The notes under the pieces were generated by a model, which saw only the letters and a list, made by a program, of their open reading frames with translations, was not told the origin of the DNA and made no database searches. Below, one piece after another: positions 16,826 through 26,622 of a stretch of 64,000 nt of DNA. Where the stretch lies: contig CAWFEX010000015.1 of assembly GCA_963814955.1 (NCBI GenBank), positions 62,001-126,000 on the forward strand. Reading direction: 5' to 3'. This DNA comes from DATCJA01 sp963814955. GTDB lineage: Bacteria; Acidobacteriota; Vicinamibacteria; Vicinamibacterales; UBA2999. Both the position numbers and the translations under genes were made by a program. Numbering within the stretch: the first letter of the stretch is position 1; every line of letters begins with the position of its first letter.

Positions 16826-17170
16826 CTGGCTTCCTCCCATCAAGGGGATCGTCGTTCCTATGTGGTCCATCCCGGCGGTCCCACCTCGGGACTCTTATAC
16901 ACCATGTATCTCTCGTGGATCACAACGCATCGATGGTCAGGTCGACGTCAACGCAGCAGGCATTCGCCGCGTGAAAGGCGTGCGGCGCACCGGCGTGCGC
17001 CTCGGGAATTGGCTGACACTGGACAGGGCCGGCAGCTGCTCCAACGCGCGGCGCCGGCGACACCGCGTGGTTTGCGTGACCACGCGATGGTCGTCCTCTC
17101 GTTCGGTCCTTTGCCAGCGCGTCGTGATAGAGCTGCGAGACCTGCTGCCAGCGGTCAGCGCGCTCTGCTC
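16826..17170 (-). other. Gene-poor stretch with a possible kinase leader remnant
   Basis: No intact gene. On the minus strand near 17110-17170 one frame reads ADRWQQVSQLYHDALAKD. This resembles the helical leader that often precedes Ser/Thr kinase domains in acidobacteria, and it then loses similarity. Together with the fragment at 17171-17251 this suggests a decayed second kinase gene. Confidence 0.35.
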
Positions 17171-17251
17171 TTATTGGACCTCGCCCATGCCACCGGCGTC
17201 GAGTGGCGCGACGATTTCGTAGGGGCCGAGTTTCGTGCCGGCACCGAGCAT
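17171..17251 (-). pseudogene. Truncated Ser/Thr kinase N-terminus
   Basis: A 26-residue frame reads MLGAGTKLGPYEIVAPLDAG then GMGEVQ and stops. This is the first part of a Hanks-type kinase glycine loop, and the catalytic domain is missing. Its ATG overlaps the stop of the kinase/TolB gene upstream (TGATG), as expected of a second kinase in an operon that has been deleted. Confidence 0.75.
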
Positions 17252-19917
17252 CAATTCGTCAGTCCTGCCGGCCAGTTCACAATGACCGTGATCGGGGTCG
17301 GCTCCGATTCGGCGACTGGCAGCTGAACGAGGAACCGCTGACCGTCGGGAGTAACCGCGAACTGATCGCGGGCTGGATCGACGCTCAATTTCGTGTCGAA
17401 CAGCACACGCGGCGTACCGGATTCGAGCTTCCTGTCGGTGGTGATATTCACGGCCATCAGTTTTCCTTCGAGATCAAGATAGTAAAGCTCCTTCCCATCT
17501 GATCTCCAGCGCGGCTGCGCGCCGCCATTGCTGGATACTTGAAGCTTCTGGTCGGATGGGGGGAACGGAATCAGATACACCTGATGCGTCCCCGACTCGT
17601 CGGAATTGTAGGCGAGCCAGTTCCCGTCGAAAGAAAACCGGGGCTCATCGTCATTAGCGGGTGACCGGACGACGGGGATGGGCTTTCGATCGCCGAACAA
17701 CGGAAGAACATAAATGTCCCCTGCCTCGCCAGCGCGGGGGTTCATTCCGTAAGCGATATATCGGCCATCCTTGGACCAGTCTTCGATCCATTCATCGTCG
17801 GATGAATCCAGCAGTGTTTCCTCGCCAGCGCCGCCGGTCTTGCGAGCGAAAATATCTCGGTTTCCCTTCCGATCCGACGTGAAGGCGATTTGAAGCCCAT
17901 CCGGAGACCACACGACATTTCCGTTGAAACTGAGTGCCGGATCAAACGTAAATCGGGTCAAAGCATCGTCTCGAGCCCAATCGATCAACCAGATGTCGTA
18001 CTGGGAGCTCGCCGGATTCAGCCGCGCAACGGCGATCTGCTTTCCATCCGGAGAAAGGTCGAAGTTGGTCGTGTACAACCCAGCTTCTCCCGCCGATATC
18101 AACTGTTTCCCTGTCCGATCAAACCACGAAAACCGTCGATTGGCCGCCGGTCCTGCGGCGCGGTACACCAATACCCCATTCTGAGACACGGCGAACGCGC
18201 TGCGGCCGCCGACACCGGAGCCGATGAAGACTTGGTCGGCAATGGGAACAGGTTCTCCCGTCATTTCCAGTTCGCTTGGATCAAAGGCCTGGGCAAATAA
18301 AGTGCCGCCGCGGTGAAAAAGCAGATGGCCCGGTTGAGCATAAGCCGCCATGGATTCCACACTGAGAAGACGTTTTCTTTCCATCGAGTCCAGCGATCCG
18401 ACATACACGGCTCGATTCGATGGCTGTATGGACCAGGCCAGGTAAAGGAAATGACGCCCGTCCGGAAGGAAGTACGGCCACACGTGTCCAGTTTCCTGCT
18501 GGGTCTCACTTAAGACCGTCACCGCAACCGGTTCCCCGCCTGCTGCGGGCACGCGATACAACCTGCTTCCGGAGGAGACGACAATGGTCCCTTCGCTGTT
18601 CCAAGTGCCACCAGAAAAATATGGAAGAGAGATTGCATACGTTCTGTGGAAGCCCACCCGAGGTATCCACTTTCTTCAGGGTGCCGCCGGCCACGAACCC
18701 GATAAAGCGGCTGTCTGGGGACCAAAATGGCTGTGTGGCTCCGTCGGTTCCCGCGAGCTGCTGCTAACTCGAGCGAAGCGCTCTGTCGAACGAACAAGGC
18801 GGTTCTTCCCTCTGACGTCGACGCGACAAACGCGATCTGGCGGCCGTCAGGCGAAACCGCGATATCTAATGGATTGGGCATCGGCGGGACGGATACCAGG
18901 AATCGGAATGGATTCGTATCTCGCGCAGGCGCGCCGCGCTGATACACCCCGGCGGCCAGTGCAAGCCCGATTACACACGCGACACCGAAAAGCACCCAGG
19001 CGGTCCACTCACGAGAAACGCGAGCCGGTGCCGCCATCGGAGCCGACGTCGCGCCCGACCCCGATGACAACGCATCGAGCGCAAAGGCCAGATCGACCGC
19101 TGATTGAAACCGCGCGGCGGGACTCTTCTCGACGCACCGATCGACAATTCGCTCCAGCAGCCGGCGGGATGTGGCGCTCCACAGCAGGCAGGTCGGGCGG
19201 CTCCTTCATCAGAATCGCGCCCATCGTGTCGGCCGTGGTCTCGCCACGAAATGCGCGCTGACCGGACAGCATCTCGTAGACAATGGCGCCGAAAGCGAAG
19301 ATGTCCGAACGATGATCCGCCGGTAGCCCACGCACCTGCTCCGGCGCCATGTACCCGACGGTGCCGAGCACGATGCCAGCTTGCGTGTTCGGTGGCGTCG
19401 TGGGCAGCGCGCTAGCGCCGGCTAACGCGGTATCCGGCTGCGTGAGCTTCGCAAGGCCGAAATCGAGAATCTTCACGCGACCGTCGCTCGTGACGAAGAC
19501 GTTCTCGGGCTTCAGGTCACGATGCGTGATGCCCTTCTCATGCGCCGCCGCAAGCCCATGTGCGATCTGCACCGCGTACTCGACAGCTTTGCGCACCGGC
19601 AGCGCCCCACCGTTCAGCCGCTCGCGGAGCGTCTCGCCTTCGAGCAGCTCGGAGACGATGTACGGTGCGCCGTCGTGTTGCCCGATGTCATGGACGGCCA
19701 GAATGTTGGGATGATTGAGCGCCGCGGCAGCGCGGGCTTCTTGCTCGAAGCGGTGCAGGCGTTCCGGATCGGCCGATAGGCTCGCCGGAAGGACCTTGAT
19801 GGCGACATCGCGCCCTAAGCGAGGATCACGCGCTTTGTACACCTCGCCCATACCGCCGGCACCGATGGCGGAGAGGATCTCGTACGGGCCGAGGCGGGTA
19901 CCGGGGATGAGGGCCAA
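17251..19917 (-). pseudogene. Ser/Thr protein kinase with TolB-like propeller, three frameshifts
   Basis: About 889 codons. The kinase domain (19917 to about 19170) has LGPYEILSAIGAGGMGEVYK, VAIKVLP, the catalytic HRDLKPENV, DFGLAKL and GTVGYMAPEQV. Frame 1 then breaks near 19170; the next frame gives LLERIVDRCVEKSPAARFQS, a single membrane helix and the start of the propeller. A second break near 18762 leads to LAGTDGATQPFWSPDSRF, and a third near 18645 to SLPYFSGGTWNSEGTIVVSS and the WD40/TolB-like repeats up to 17251. Each is explained by one extra base. If the indels are real the gene is dead; if they are errors it encodes a transmembrane sensor kinase. Confidence 0.85.
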
Positions 19918-20068
19918 ACGCTGTGGATTATACGGGCTCGGTGGCAGTGCGGACGGGATTACTCCTGACTGATGACGCCGTAATGCTTACCGATTCGGGG
20001 GCCGAGCCTCACTTGTCCCTTGGCGGCCGAACGTTACCAATCCACAGTGGGTGGTTGCGCGATGAAAG

Positions 20069-20570
20069 TTAGCGCCAAAACCTCTTGTACTCATCCGGCA
20101 GCGGCAATCCGAATCGCTCGCAGAGCAGTTGAACGTCGTGATAATCCCTTTCGTCGACTTTGTAGCCGGTATGGAACTTCACTAGCCATGCTGGATCGAT
20201 GCAGCGCACCGGTCTCCCGGCAATGACCCCAGTCCCGGTCAGGTGCTCAGCGGCGTAAGGCACGCCGCCTACGTTCTTACCGGCGACATCAAGCGTGTAC
20301 GAGTGGACGTCGAGTCGACGTTTACCAGCGTCAGCGAGGACGAAGTTGCACTCCGACGAGTCGGCCTGGGACTGCTCCTCAGAATCCGCGAGTCGCCGTC
20401 AGACGACGTAACAGCGGCACCTGCGCGTGCGGTATTGCGATGTCCAGATCGTCGTGGCCTCGAGTCTGCTCTCCCAGCAGAGCGTCTACAGCCCAACCAC
20501 CATCGACGTGAACCTCAAGCCCGCTTTTTTCGAGGAACTCGAGCAACGAGATGACGTCTGGTGCGGCCAA
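20069..20570 (-). CDS. Nucleotidyltransferase (LinA/Lnu-like), one frameshift
   Basis: The first part reads VHVDGGWAVDALLGEQTRGH then DDLDIAIP, with the GG and DxD metal-binding motif of the nucleotidyltransferase fold. After a break near 20376 the frame continues SSECNFVLADAGKRRLDVHS and later HLTGTGVIAGRPVRCIDPAW and FHTGYKVDERDYHDVQLLCE. This is a small nucleotidyltransferase related to lincosamide-type resistance enzymes. One extra T after TRGF explains the break. The apparent start is TTG 20570. Drug resistance is not demonstrated. Confidence 0.75.
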
Positions 20571-20581
20571 TGGAATCCCAG

Positions 20582-20650
20582 TCTAACTCCCCGTGTAACC
20601 GCGGTGACAACTGATTGCTCGCAACCTATCGCGCGCCAGTTGGCGACTTC
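20582..20650. repeat. Divergent copy of the 80-bp gene-end repeat
   Basis: On the minus strand this reads TCGCCAACTGGCGCGCGAT, GTTGCGAGCAATCAGTTGTC then ACCGCGG and finally GTTAGAC. It aligns in order with TCGCCAAGTGGC, GTGCGAGAGATAGTTGTC and GTGCGGCG of the copies at 21144 and 31092. It sits just upstream of the nucleotidyltransferase and downstream of the small membrane gene. Confidence 0.5.
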
Positions 20651-20759
20651 ACGGAACTGATCTCGTTCGCACAGCTATTTACGAAAATACAGGCTCGTGT
20701 CCGTACTCGCCGAAAGAGGGGATGTTCGCGCACCCGACTTTCGGAAGCCGTCACGGAGA

Positions 20760-21032
20760 TCAGCGTTCAGGGATCGGGGCTCCTAACCCCCCGCGAGACG
20801 CCTGTCGGATCCCAACGGAGGCGGCCGCTCTCGCCTTAACGGGCAGCGTCGGTGTGTTCGCTGGTGCGAAATACACGATCACCGCACCGACGCCAGCGCT
20901 TACCAGGGCGATGATGGCGGCCTTAGGTTCATCTGGCAGCGCGCGCCATCCTGGAATGTTGGAAACCGCCCACAGGATGACAGTGACGACGTTGGCGGCA
21001 ACGCCACCGGCGATCGCTTTTGTTGCAGTCAT
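20760..21032 (-). CDS. Small two-helix membrane protein
   Basis: The 90-residue protein starts MTATKAIAGGVAANVVTVIL, then WAVSNIPGWRALPDEPKAAI and a second helix LVSAGVGAVIVYFAP, with a basic tail. The layout (two helices, short loop) resembles phage holin-like proteins, but I cannot assign it. ATG 21032 is preceded by AAAGGAC. It lies between two copies of the 80-bp repeat on the same strand. Confidence 0.6.
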   Translation of the reverse strand: MTATKAIAGGVAANVVTVILWAVSNIPGWRALPDEPKAAIIALVSAGVGAVIVYFAPANTPTLPVKARAAASVGIRQASRGGLGAPIPER

Positions 21033-21143
21033 GACGAAGTCCTTTCGCAGATTGACGACCGGGCCATGCTCCGTTGGTATCCGCTTAGATGTGGGCAACT
21101 CATACGGAAGAACGTATGAGCCCAGTGGATCGAACGCGGGACT

Positions 21144-21222
21144 TAGGTCCTGCTGACGCCGCACTGACAACTATCTCTCGCACGAGATCGGTAGCCACTT
21201 GGCGACCAGTGAGGATTAACCG
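21144..21222. repeat. 80-bp repeat, copy A
   Basis: TAGGTCCTGCTGACGCCGC, CTATCTCTCGCACGAGATCG and TAGCCACTTGGCGACCA occur here. The same blocks in the same order and orientation occur at 31092-31173, nearly 10 kb away, with a handful of mismatches. The copy contains the stem ATCTC-TCGCAC-GAGAT. It lies between the DUF3303 gene end and the small membrane gene. Confidence 0.85.
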
Positions 21223-21285
21223 ACGAGCGGCAGATACGCCCTGCCGCCCGCCAGTTTCACCGTTCTCTCGGTCGGAATGACCCGG

Positions 21286-21564
21286 CTACTTTCCGAATGC
21301 CTTCTTCGCGGCGGCTCCCGCCTCGGTATCCTCAATCACCGGATAGACATCGATCTCCAGAACATCAGCCCAGTCGGCCACGTGCTCGGCGACGGGCGCC
21401 GGGTCGCTCGCCTCCATGAGATGCCAGCCGAGAGTTGAACCCGGCGTGTGCCAACGTCCCGCGGTCTTCGCGCCAGCCGGGACTGGACCGCCCGCTTTGA
21501 GAAACTGGTCAACGGCAGTCTTGTATTTCCCTGGAACGGTCTTCCAAACCACCATGAACTTCAT
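21286..21564 (-). CDS. DUF3303 family protein
   Basis: The 92-residue protein starts MKFMVVWKTVPGKYKTAVDQ. It contains GRWHTPGSTLGWHLMEASD and WADVLEIDVYPVIEDTEAG, all typical of DUF3303, a ferredoxin-like small domain of unknown role. AAGGAGGAG precedes the start at ideal spacing. It is complete. Confidence 0.88.
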   Translation of the reverse strand: MKFMVVWKTVPGKYKTAVDQFLKAGGPVPAGAKTAGRWHTPGSTLGWHLMEASDPAPVAEHVADWADVLEIDVYPVIEDTEAGAAAKKAFGK

Positions 21565-21737
21565 CGATCTCCTCCTTCACATGCGAAAACGCTGATTTGA
21601 CGTAACGAACCGGAGAAGCGAAGCGAATTTACTCCAGGAAAACGCCGATCTGGCGACCAATGGGCCACACCTGAGATCACTGTCACTTGGCGGTAGTGTC
21701 TCAATCAGGTCGAGCCAAATGCGCTAAGGTGTCTCGC

Positions 21738-22040
21738 CTAGTCGGTTTCGATTCCAGCGTCTCGGAACTGGTTTCGGATCGCTACCACCTGTCGAGACGC
21801 ATCCTTCCAATCAAGAATGAGCTGCAAGGCGGGCTCGTGACTCTTGCTGCCAGTAAAGTAGGCTTCCGATTCAGGGTCGTCATCGGGTCGCCCGCCGTAG
21901 AAGTACGGATTCCCAAGCGCCTTCCTGACTTCTTTAATGTTGGCGTCATGCAGTCGGAGCCGTTGTAGCGCCATGGCCGCCCGCTCTCTTGCCTCCACAA
22001 GCTTGGCGAGCAGGTCGTTGCGTGTCCTGTCATCCATCAT
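21738..22040 (-). CDS. Small hypothetical helical protein
   Basis: This 100-residue, highly charged protein reads RTRNDLLAKLVEARERAAMA, LQRLRLHDANIKEVRKALGN and later LQLILDWKDASRQVVAIRN. It is probably mostly alpha-helical and cytoplasmic. ATG 22040 follows GGAGGAATCC; an overlapping ATG at 22052 is possible. I do not recognise the family. Confidence 0.65.
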   Translation of the reverse strand: MMDDRTRNDLLAKLVEARERAAMALQRLRLHDANIKEVRKALGNPYFYGGRPDDDPESEAYFTGSKSHEPALQLILDWKDASRQVVAIRNQFRDAGIETD

Positions 22041-22139
22041 GGATTCCTCCACGCTGCTGCCGTTTCAGGCGTGACATGCTTAGCGTGAAGTATGCCGAGA
22101 ACACTCAAGGGCGACAAGCGCCCGGTTGATGTTATATCC

Positions 22140-22187
22140 GGGCCCGCGCCTGTCCTTGCTGTTTACCACGAGGGGGAGCGCGGGCCC
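22140..22187. repeat. 10-bp inverted repeat
   Basis: GGGCCCGCGC at 22140-22149 and GCGCGGGCCC at 22178-22187 form a perfect stem with a 28-base loop between divergent genes. It has no T-run and its role is unclear. Confidence 0.6.
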
Positions 22188-22300
22188 GCGTACGCCGAGG
22201 TCCCCAGCATCCACCGGTCGTGCAAGCTGGAGAGCTCAACTGGGCCTTCGCGGCTAAACTCGTAGTCCGCGTTAGGTGGCCGCTCATTCCGGAGTCACGT

Positions 22301-22939
22301 ATGGCGTCAAAGCGGATCTTGGTCCTCGGAGCCACGGGCGGGACCGGACGTCAGGTCGTGGAGCAAGCGGTCGCGGCCGGCGTGGATGTTACGGTAGTCG
22401 TCCGTAATCCCGCGAAGTTGTCGACGGCTGCCCAGTCAGTGCGCACGCTCACGGGTGACCTGCTGCGCAACACCTCAGTGCTTACTGCCGCAGTAGCCGG
22501 CCAGGACGCTGTCATCAGCACTTTGGGGGTCGGGCAGTCCTTCAAGCCGGGTGGCCTCATTCGCACAACCGCCCCGGCCATCGTCGGAGCGCTGCAGCAG
22601 CAGGGTGTGAGCCGCTTGGTCTTCATGTCCGCCTTTGGCGTCGGCGCTACCCGTCAGGATACGCCGCTCCTCCCACGGCTCTTTATCGCAACACTGTTGC
22701 GCCAGATATATGCGGATAAGGAAGCCGGTGAGGAAGCAATCCTGAATTCGCCTCTCGACTGGACGATCGTCTACCCCGTCGGCCTCACTGACGGTCCGAA
22801 AACCGGGACCTATCGCGTCGGTGAGCGACTCTCCCTTTCGGGCTTCCCGCGCATTTCGCGCGCCGACGTTGCTGACTTTCTGATGAAGCAAGTGGACGAC
22901 CGCGGCTTTGTGCGGAAGGGCGTGTTAGTGGCGCCGTAG
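22301..22939 (+). CDS. NAD(P)-binding (NmrA/SDR-like) protein
   Basis: The 212-residue protein has a Rossmann start, KRILVLGATGGTGRQVVEQA, with the GxxGxxG dinucleotide motif. It then has QDAVISTLGVGQSFKPGGL and VSRLVFMSAFGVGATRQDTP and finally LDWTIVYPVGLTDGP. These are hallmarks of atypical short-chain dehydrogenases of the NAD(P)H-binding family. GGAG lies 7 bp upstream of ATG 22301. GTTAGGT at 22271 and ACCTAAC at 23060 bracket the gene as inverted heptamers. Confidence 0.88.
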   Translation: MASKRILVLGATGGTGRQVVEQAVAAGVDVTVVVRNPAKLSTAAQSVRTLTGDLLRNTSVLTAAVAGQDAVISTLGVGQSFKPGGLIRTTAPAIVGALQQQGVSRLVFMSAFGVGATRQDTPLLPRLFIATLLRQIYADKEAGEEAILNSPLDWTIVYPVGLTDGPKTGTYRVGERLSLSGFPRISRADVADFLMKQVDDRGFVRKGVLVAP

Positions 22940-23059
22940 ATGGGCCGGCTCACCGTGACCAGCTCCGAGGCGCCGTATTCCTCAGGACTTCCGAAATCGG
23001 TTCTCTCCCGGGGACCAGTGCAAAGCGATGGCACTCAAGCGAAGCCGGCCAAAGCGACC

Positions 23060-23362
23060 ACCTAACTATCGCGTGAAGCTGACCGCCAGAGGCTGCCGGT
23101 GCTACCGCGCTCAATTCTGCGCCGGCGATCGAGTGTCCTGTTAGCACCGGTCGATTCAGCTCGAGCGCGTCGATGACGGCTAGGACGTCGTCACGGAGGC
23201 GATCAACAGGATACCGGTCCTTTGAAACGGCAAAGCCGGACGCGCCAAAACCGCGACGGGTAATACCGTCGACGTGGAAGTCCGCGGTGAGCTTTGGCGC
23301 AAAGTCGTCATAGACGTGGGCAGTGTTCCCACCCCAGGCCAGCAGGATGATCGGTCTCCCAT
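23060..23362 (-). pseudogene. Alpha/beta hydrolase fragment
   Basis: The minus strand reads ILLAWGGNTAHVYDDFAPKL, FHVDGITRRGFGASG and RPVLTGHSIAGAELSAVAP, the last with the GHSIAG nucleophile elbow. The start methionine and everything after the elbow (acid and His of the triad) are missing. The frame runs into CCTCTGGCGGTCAGCTTCAC followed by GATAGTTAGGT, where similarity ends abruptly. It is a truncated remnant. Confidence 0.7.
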
Positions 23363-23477
23363 TCCCCGGCGATGCCGTTCGGCGTTATGCTGCGAGCCTC
23401 GCGGGGTTGGCCACGATACCGTGGTCGGCCTACTAATAGTTGACGACGGCAAGTCACGACGGGTGATGATCCCGCTC

Positions 23478-23681
23478 ATGAATCAGACCATGCGACGACG
23501 TGCTGAGACAGCCGTCATCATTGCGCTCTTTATCCTGACCGGCTTGGCGCCGTACGGGCTGAGCGTTGATCTCACGTATCCGGTGATTCATTTGTCACTC
23601 GACTTGAGCCTGCAGTACGTGGGCCTCTTAGTCGCATTGGCGCTTGTTTTAGCCTGCGACGGATCGATAGGGGTTTCATGA
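23478..23681 (+). CDS. Small two-helix membrane protein
   Basis: A 67-residue protein with two hydrophobic stretches, AVIIALFILTGLAPYGLSV and VGLLVALALVLACDG. Its stop overlaps the ATG of the asparaginase gene (ATGA), which supports real translation. ATG 23466 in the same frame is an alternative start. Function unknown. Confidence 0.5.
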   Translation: MNQTMRRRAETAVIIALFILTGLAPYGLSVDLTYPVIHLSLDLSLQYVGLLVALALVLACDGSIGVS

Positions 23682-24785
23682 GTCTTCCGCATCGAGCAAC
23701 GGCCGCAACTGTAGTTTTCGCGAGCGTGTTGATGAGCACGTGGTCGGCCGAGGCGCAAGGAATTCGCACGCAGCCACTGCCCCTGGTCTGGGTCCTCGCG
23801 ACAGGAGGGACCATCGCGGGCCGCGGCGCTTCGACGGGTGTTTCCGACTACAAGTCTGGCGCATTGGCGGCCGAAGAACTGGTCAAGGCCGTGCCCGAAA
23901 TCACGCAGGTCGCCGAAGTGAAGGTTGAGCAGCTCTTCAACGTCGCCAGCGGTGATCTCACGCTCGACAACGTGTTGGCGCTGTCCAAACGCATCAACAC
24001 GATCTTCGCGACCGACCCAAGGGTTGCTGGAATCGTTGTCACTCACGGGACCAGCACACTCGAAGAGACTGCCTATTTCCTCAACCTCACCGTCCGAGAC
24101 GAGCGGCCTGTTGTTGTGACCGGGGCGATGCGACCCGCCACGGCAACGAGCGCCGATGGACCGCTCAATCTGCTGAACGCGGTCCGTGCCGCGTCAACCC
24201 ATGAGGCGCGCGCCAAGGGTGTCTTGGTGGTCCTCAACGACGAGATCAACGCCGCGCGGGAGGCGACCAAGACGAGCACCTACAGAGTTGAAACGTTCCG
24301 CGCGCCCGATCTCGGTTTGCTCGGCTACGTCGACGGCGATGCGGTCGTGTTCTACCGGTCGTCCACGAGGCGGCACACGTCCAGGACGGAGTTCGACGTG
24401 ATGCAGATGCGGGAGTTACCGAAGGTCGACATCTACTATTCGTACAGTTCAGCCGAACGTCGAGATCATCGACACTCTCGTCAAGACTGGTGTCAAAGGG
24501 ATTGTGTTCGCAGGCACGGGCGCAGGGACGGTCACTGCTGCCGAGCGAGCGGCGCTCAAGGCATTGCGGGCTTCGCCGGCTGGTCCCGGGCCGGTACTGG
24601 TGCGTTCCAGCAGAGTCGGCAGTGGCCGCGTCATCGGGCTGACTGGCCTGCGGGAAGAGTACGACGCCCTTGGCCTGATCCCCGGGGATAATCTGAATCC
24701 GCAGAAGGCTCGAATTCTGCTGATGCTCGCGCTGACAAGAACAAACAACCGTGACGAGATTAAGAGGATGTTTCTCGAGTATTGA
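23678..24785 (+). CDS. Type II L-asparaginase, one frameshift
   Basis: An exported asparaginase converting Asn to Asp and ammonia. The signal peptide ends STWSAEAQG. Active-site segments are LATGGTIAGRG with the first catalytic Thr, VVTHGTSTLEETAYF with the second Thr and acid, and TGAMRPATATSADGPLNLL. Near 24450 the frame breaks after IYYSYSS. The next frame gives PNVEIIDTLVKTGVKGIVFA, GTGAGTV and the C-terminal domain up to 24785. One extra base explains it. All catalytic residues lie before the break, but the C-terminal domain is needed for folding. Confidence 0.85.
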
Positions 24786-24920
24786 GCGGCCAACGAAACA
24801 CAATGTCCTTTCGTCAGCTCCTGGCGTGGGCCTGGACGGAGACGCCGCCGATACACAGGCGCGCCGCAGGAATTTGCCTGCCATCCTGAGCGGTGAGTTT
24901 CGGCTGCACTCCAGCCTTGG

Positions 24921-25511
24921 TCAGTTTTTCCAGACGGCAAAGTTCAGGAGCAGCTTCTTGCGTCCGAGCAGTTCCCTCCAGTCGATGAACAGCACGCCGG
25001 AAATCAGCAGGAGACCGGCGGCCGCCGCCAGGCCCGTTTGCCAAGACACTTTGCCGTGCAGCAGATCGGTTGCTTGTTCTGCGGTTACTTTGGCGGTGAA
25101 CACAACCCAGGCATCGCCGAGGAATTTGCCGATGGCGAACCCCGGCAGAATATTCCATGGGTTCACTTGAGCCATGCCGGCCGCGGTGAAAAGGGCCGTC
25201 GTCGAGAGTGGTGAAATCGCGTAGAGCATGACGAAGGTGTTCGAGCGCCAGAATCGCCCGCCGAGTTTCTTGCCAAGGAAGGAGAGGTTGTCGTTCTCCC
25301 AGCGGCGGAAGATTCTGGCCGAAACGCGCGGCATGTAGAGGGTGAGGATGTAACGGCCGATCAGCGAGCCGATTGCGCCGGCCGCGATAATCCCCCACGG
25401 ATTCGGTTTCCACTTGACAATGATGAAGGCGAGGATGGTCCACGCCGGCGGCGCGAACACCGGAACTGTGTCGACCAGCAGAGCGGCCGCAAACGCCGCT
25501 ACATACAGCAT
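24921..25511 (-). CDS. Membrane protein, VTT/DedA-like
   Basis: This 196-residue protein has about five hydrophobic segments: YVAAFAAALLVDTVPVFAPP, a second with GIIAAGAIGSLIGRYILTLY, then FVMLYAISPLSTTALFTAAG and two C-terminal helices. The GxxxGR and P-x-S-T-x-x-x-x-x-x-A-G patterns recall the VTT/DedA fold, a weak match. ATG 25511 is chosen because the first helix begins there; the longer frame adds a basic tail overlapping the neighbouring gene. Confidence 0.6.
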   Translation of the reverse strand: MLYVAAFAAALLVDTVPVFAPPAWTILAFIIVKWKPNPWGIIAAGAIGSLIGRYILTLYMPRVSARIFRRWENDNLSFLGKKLGGRFWRSNTFVMLYAISPLSTTALFTAAGMAQVNPWNILPGFAIGKFLGDAWVVFTAKVTAEQATDLLHGKVSWQTGLAAAAGLLLISGVLFIDWRELLGRKKLLLNFAVWKN

Positions 25512-25560
25512 CGCCGCCGTTGATTGTAATCGGCGGCTCGTAGACAACGCAGCGCGCTCG

Positions 25561-26505
25561 TCACGACCCGGTGATTTCGAACGAGCCGAGGATGCGTTCC
25601 ACTTCACGGACAAGGTCCTCCCTCGGCCACGATCGAATGCTCAGCGTGGCGAGCTCGGCGCCCGCGATAGCGAAGATCATCGCAAGCATCTGCGGTTCTG
25701 CAGGACTGTCACCGTGCGCGAGGCCTTCCAGCCGCTCCGCGTGCCGAGATCCCGGGACGACGATTGATCGCGGCGACACGGTGGCGCGGAACAGCGTGGA
25801 GCGCATCCGCACTGAATCCGCGAGCGACCGCATGTCGAGCGGCGTGAGGTTAACGGCGACAATCGTGTGCGCATCGCCGCACAGGTAGCCACCCCACGTT
25901 TGCACTCGTCGAGACTCTTCCGGGATCACGCGGATGCCGCTGCCGGCGAACGTCTCGGGCACCGACAGCCGGTAGACATCGCCATAGACGCCGCGATGGA
26001 CTACGGGCGCGGCACGTAGGGCGGCAGTCTCTTGCGCCGTGGGACGACACCTCGCGTTCGGCAGCCACCATTCCTCGAGGGCCTGCTGGGCCTCGGCGTG
26101 CAGGTGTGGGATGGCATCGCCCAGCGCGACCTGCTCAAGAAACGACCGCACGATCCACTCCTGGTCGGCGTTCAATGCCGCCAGCCGCGGCGGATATCGG
26201 TCAGGAGGACGCAGCGATCGCACCAGCGCCTCGCCGACCATGGCGGGGTCGTTCGGATGTCGGAACGCATAGTCGATCAATCGGGGCAGATAGCGGCGCC
26301 ACGAACGGGCGTCGAGGTAGCCGAGACCCCAGAAGGCGAATGCTTCGAAGTACGCGTCGGTCGGCTCGTCCTCCGCGGGATCGAACGGCACGGCTTGGCC
26401 GTAGCCGTCCACGGCGTTGCCGCCGCGTAGCGTAAGCGGCGGAGGGCTCTCGATGTCGGTACGGAAGACCTCTAACGCGCCGCTGACAATTTCTTCCGGG
26501 CTCAT
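25561..26505 (-). CDS. DUF6714-like hypothetical protein
   Basis: This 314-residue soluble protein contains DAYFEAFAFWGLGYLDARSW, PRLIDYAFRHPNDPAM and RYPPRLAALNADQEWIVRSF, a pattern I associate with DUF6714. The C-terminal half, including YGDVYRLSVPETFAGSGIRV, resembles a second unassigned beta-rich domain. No catalytic motif is recognised. Its start is ATG 26503-26505. Confidence 0.7.
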   Translation of the reverse strand: MSPEEIVSGALEVFRTDIESPPPLTLRGGNAVDGYGQAVPFDPAEDEPTDAYFEAFAFWGLGYLDARSWRRYLPRLIDYAFRHPNDPAMVGEALVRSLRPPDRYPPRLAALNADQEWIVRSFLEQVALGDAIPHLHAEAQQALEEWWLPNARCRPTAQETAALRAAPVVHRGVYGDVYRLSVPETFAGSGIRVIPEESRRVQTWGGYLCGDAHTIVAVNLTPLDMRSLADSVRMRSTLFRATVSPRSIVVPGSRHAERLEGLAHGDSPAEPQMLAMIFAIAGAELATLSIRSWPREDLVREVERILGSFEITGS

Positions 26506-26622
26506 GCGACTCGACTGGAGGAAATATTAATCGTCGGGATTCGGCGACGGCCTCCTTCACGTCGCCAACCCTTCGACCGGGTGACGGCGGCAGTCTTGTG
26601 CGGGAAGATTTTCAGTAACGAC

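Noticed and set aside
16862..17326. Plus-strand frame of 154 codons
   Set aside because: It overlaps antisense kinase fragments and has no recognisable features.
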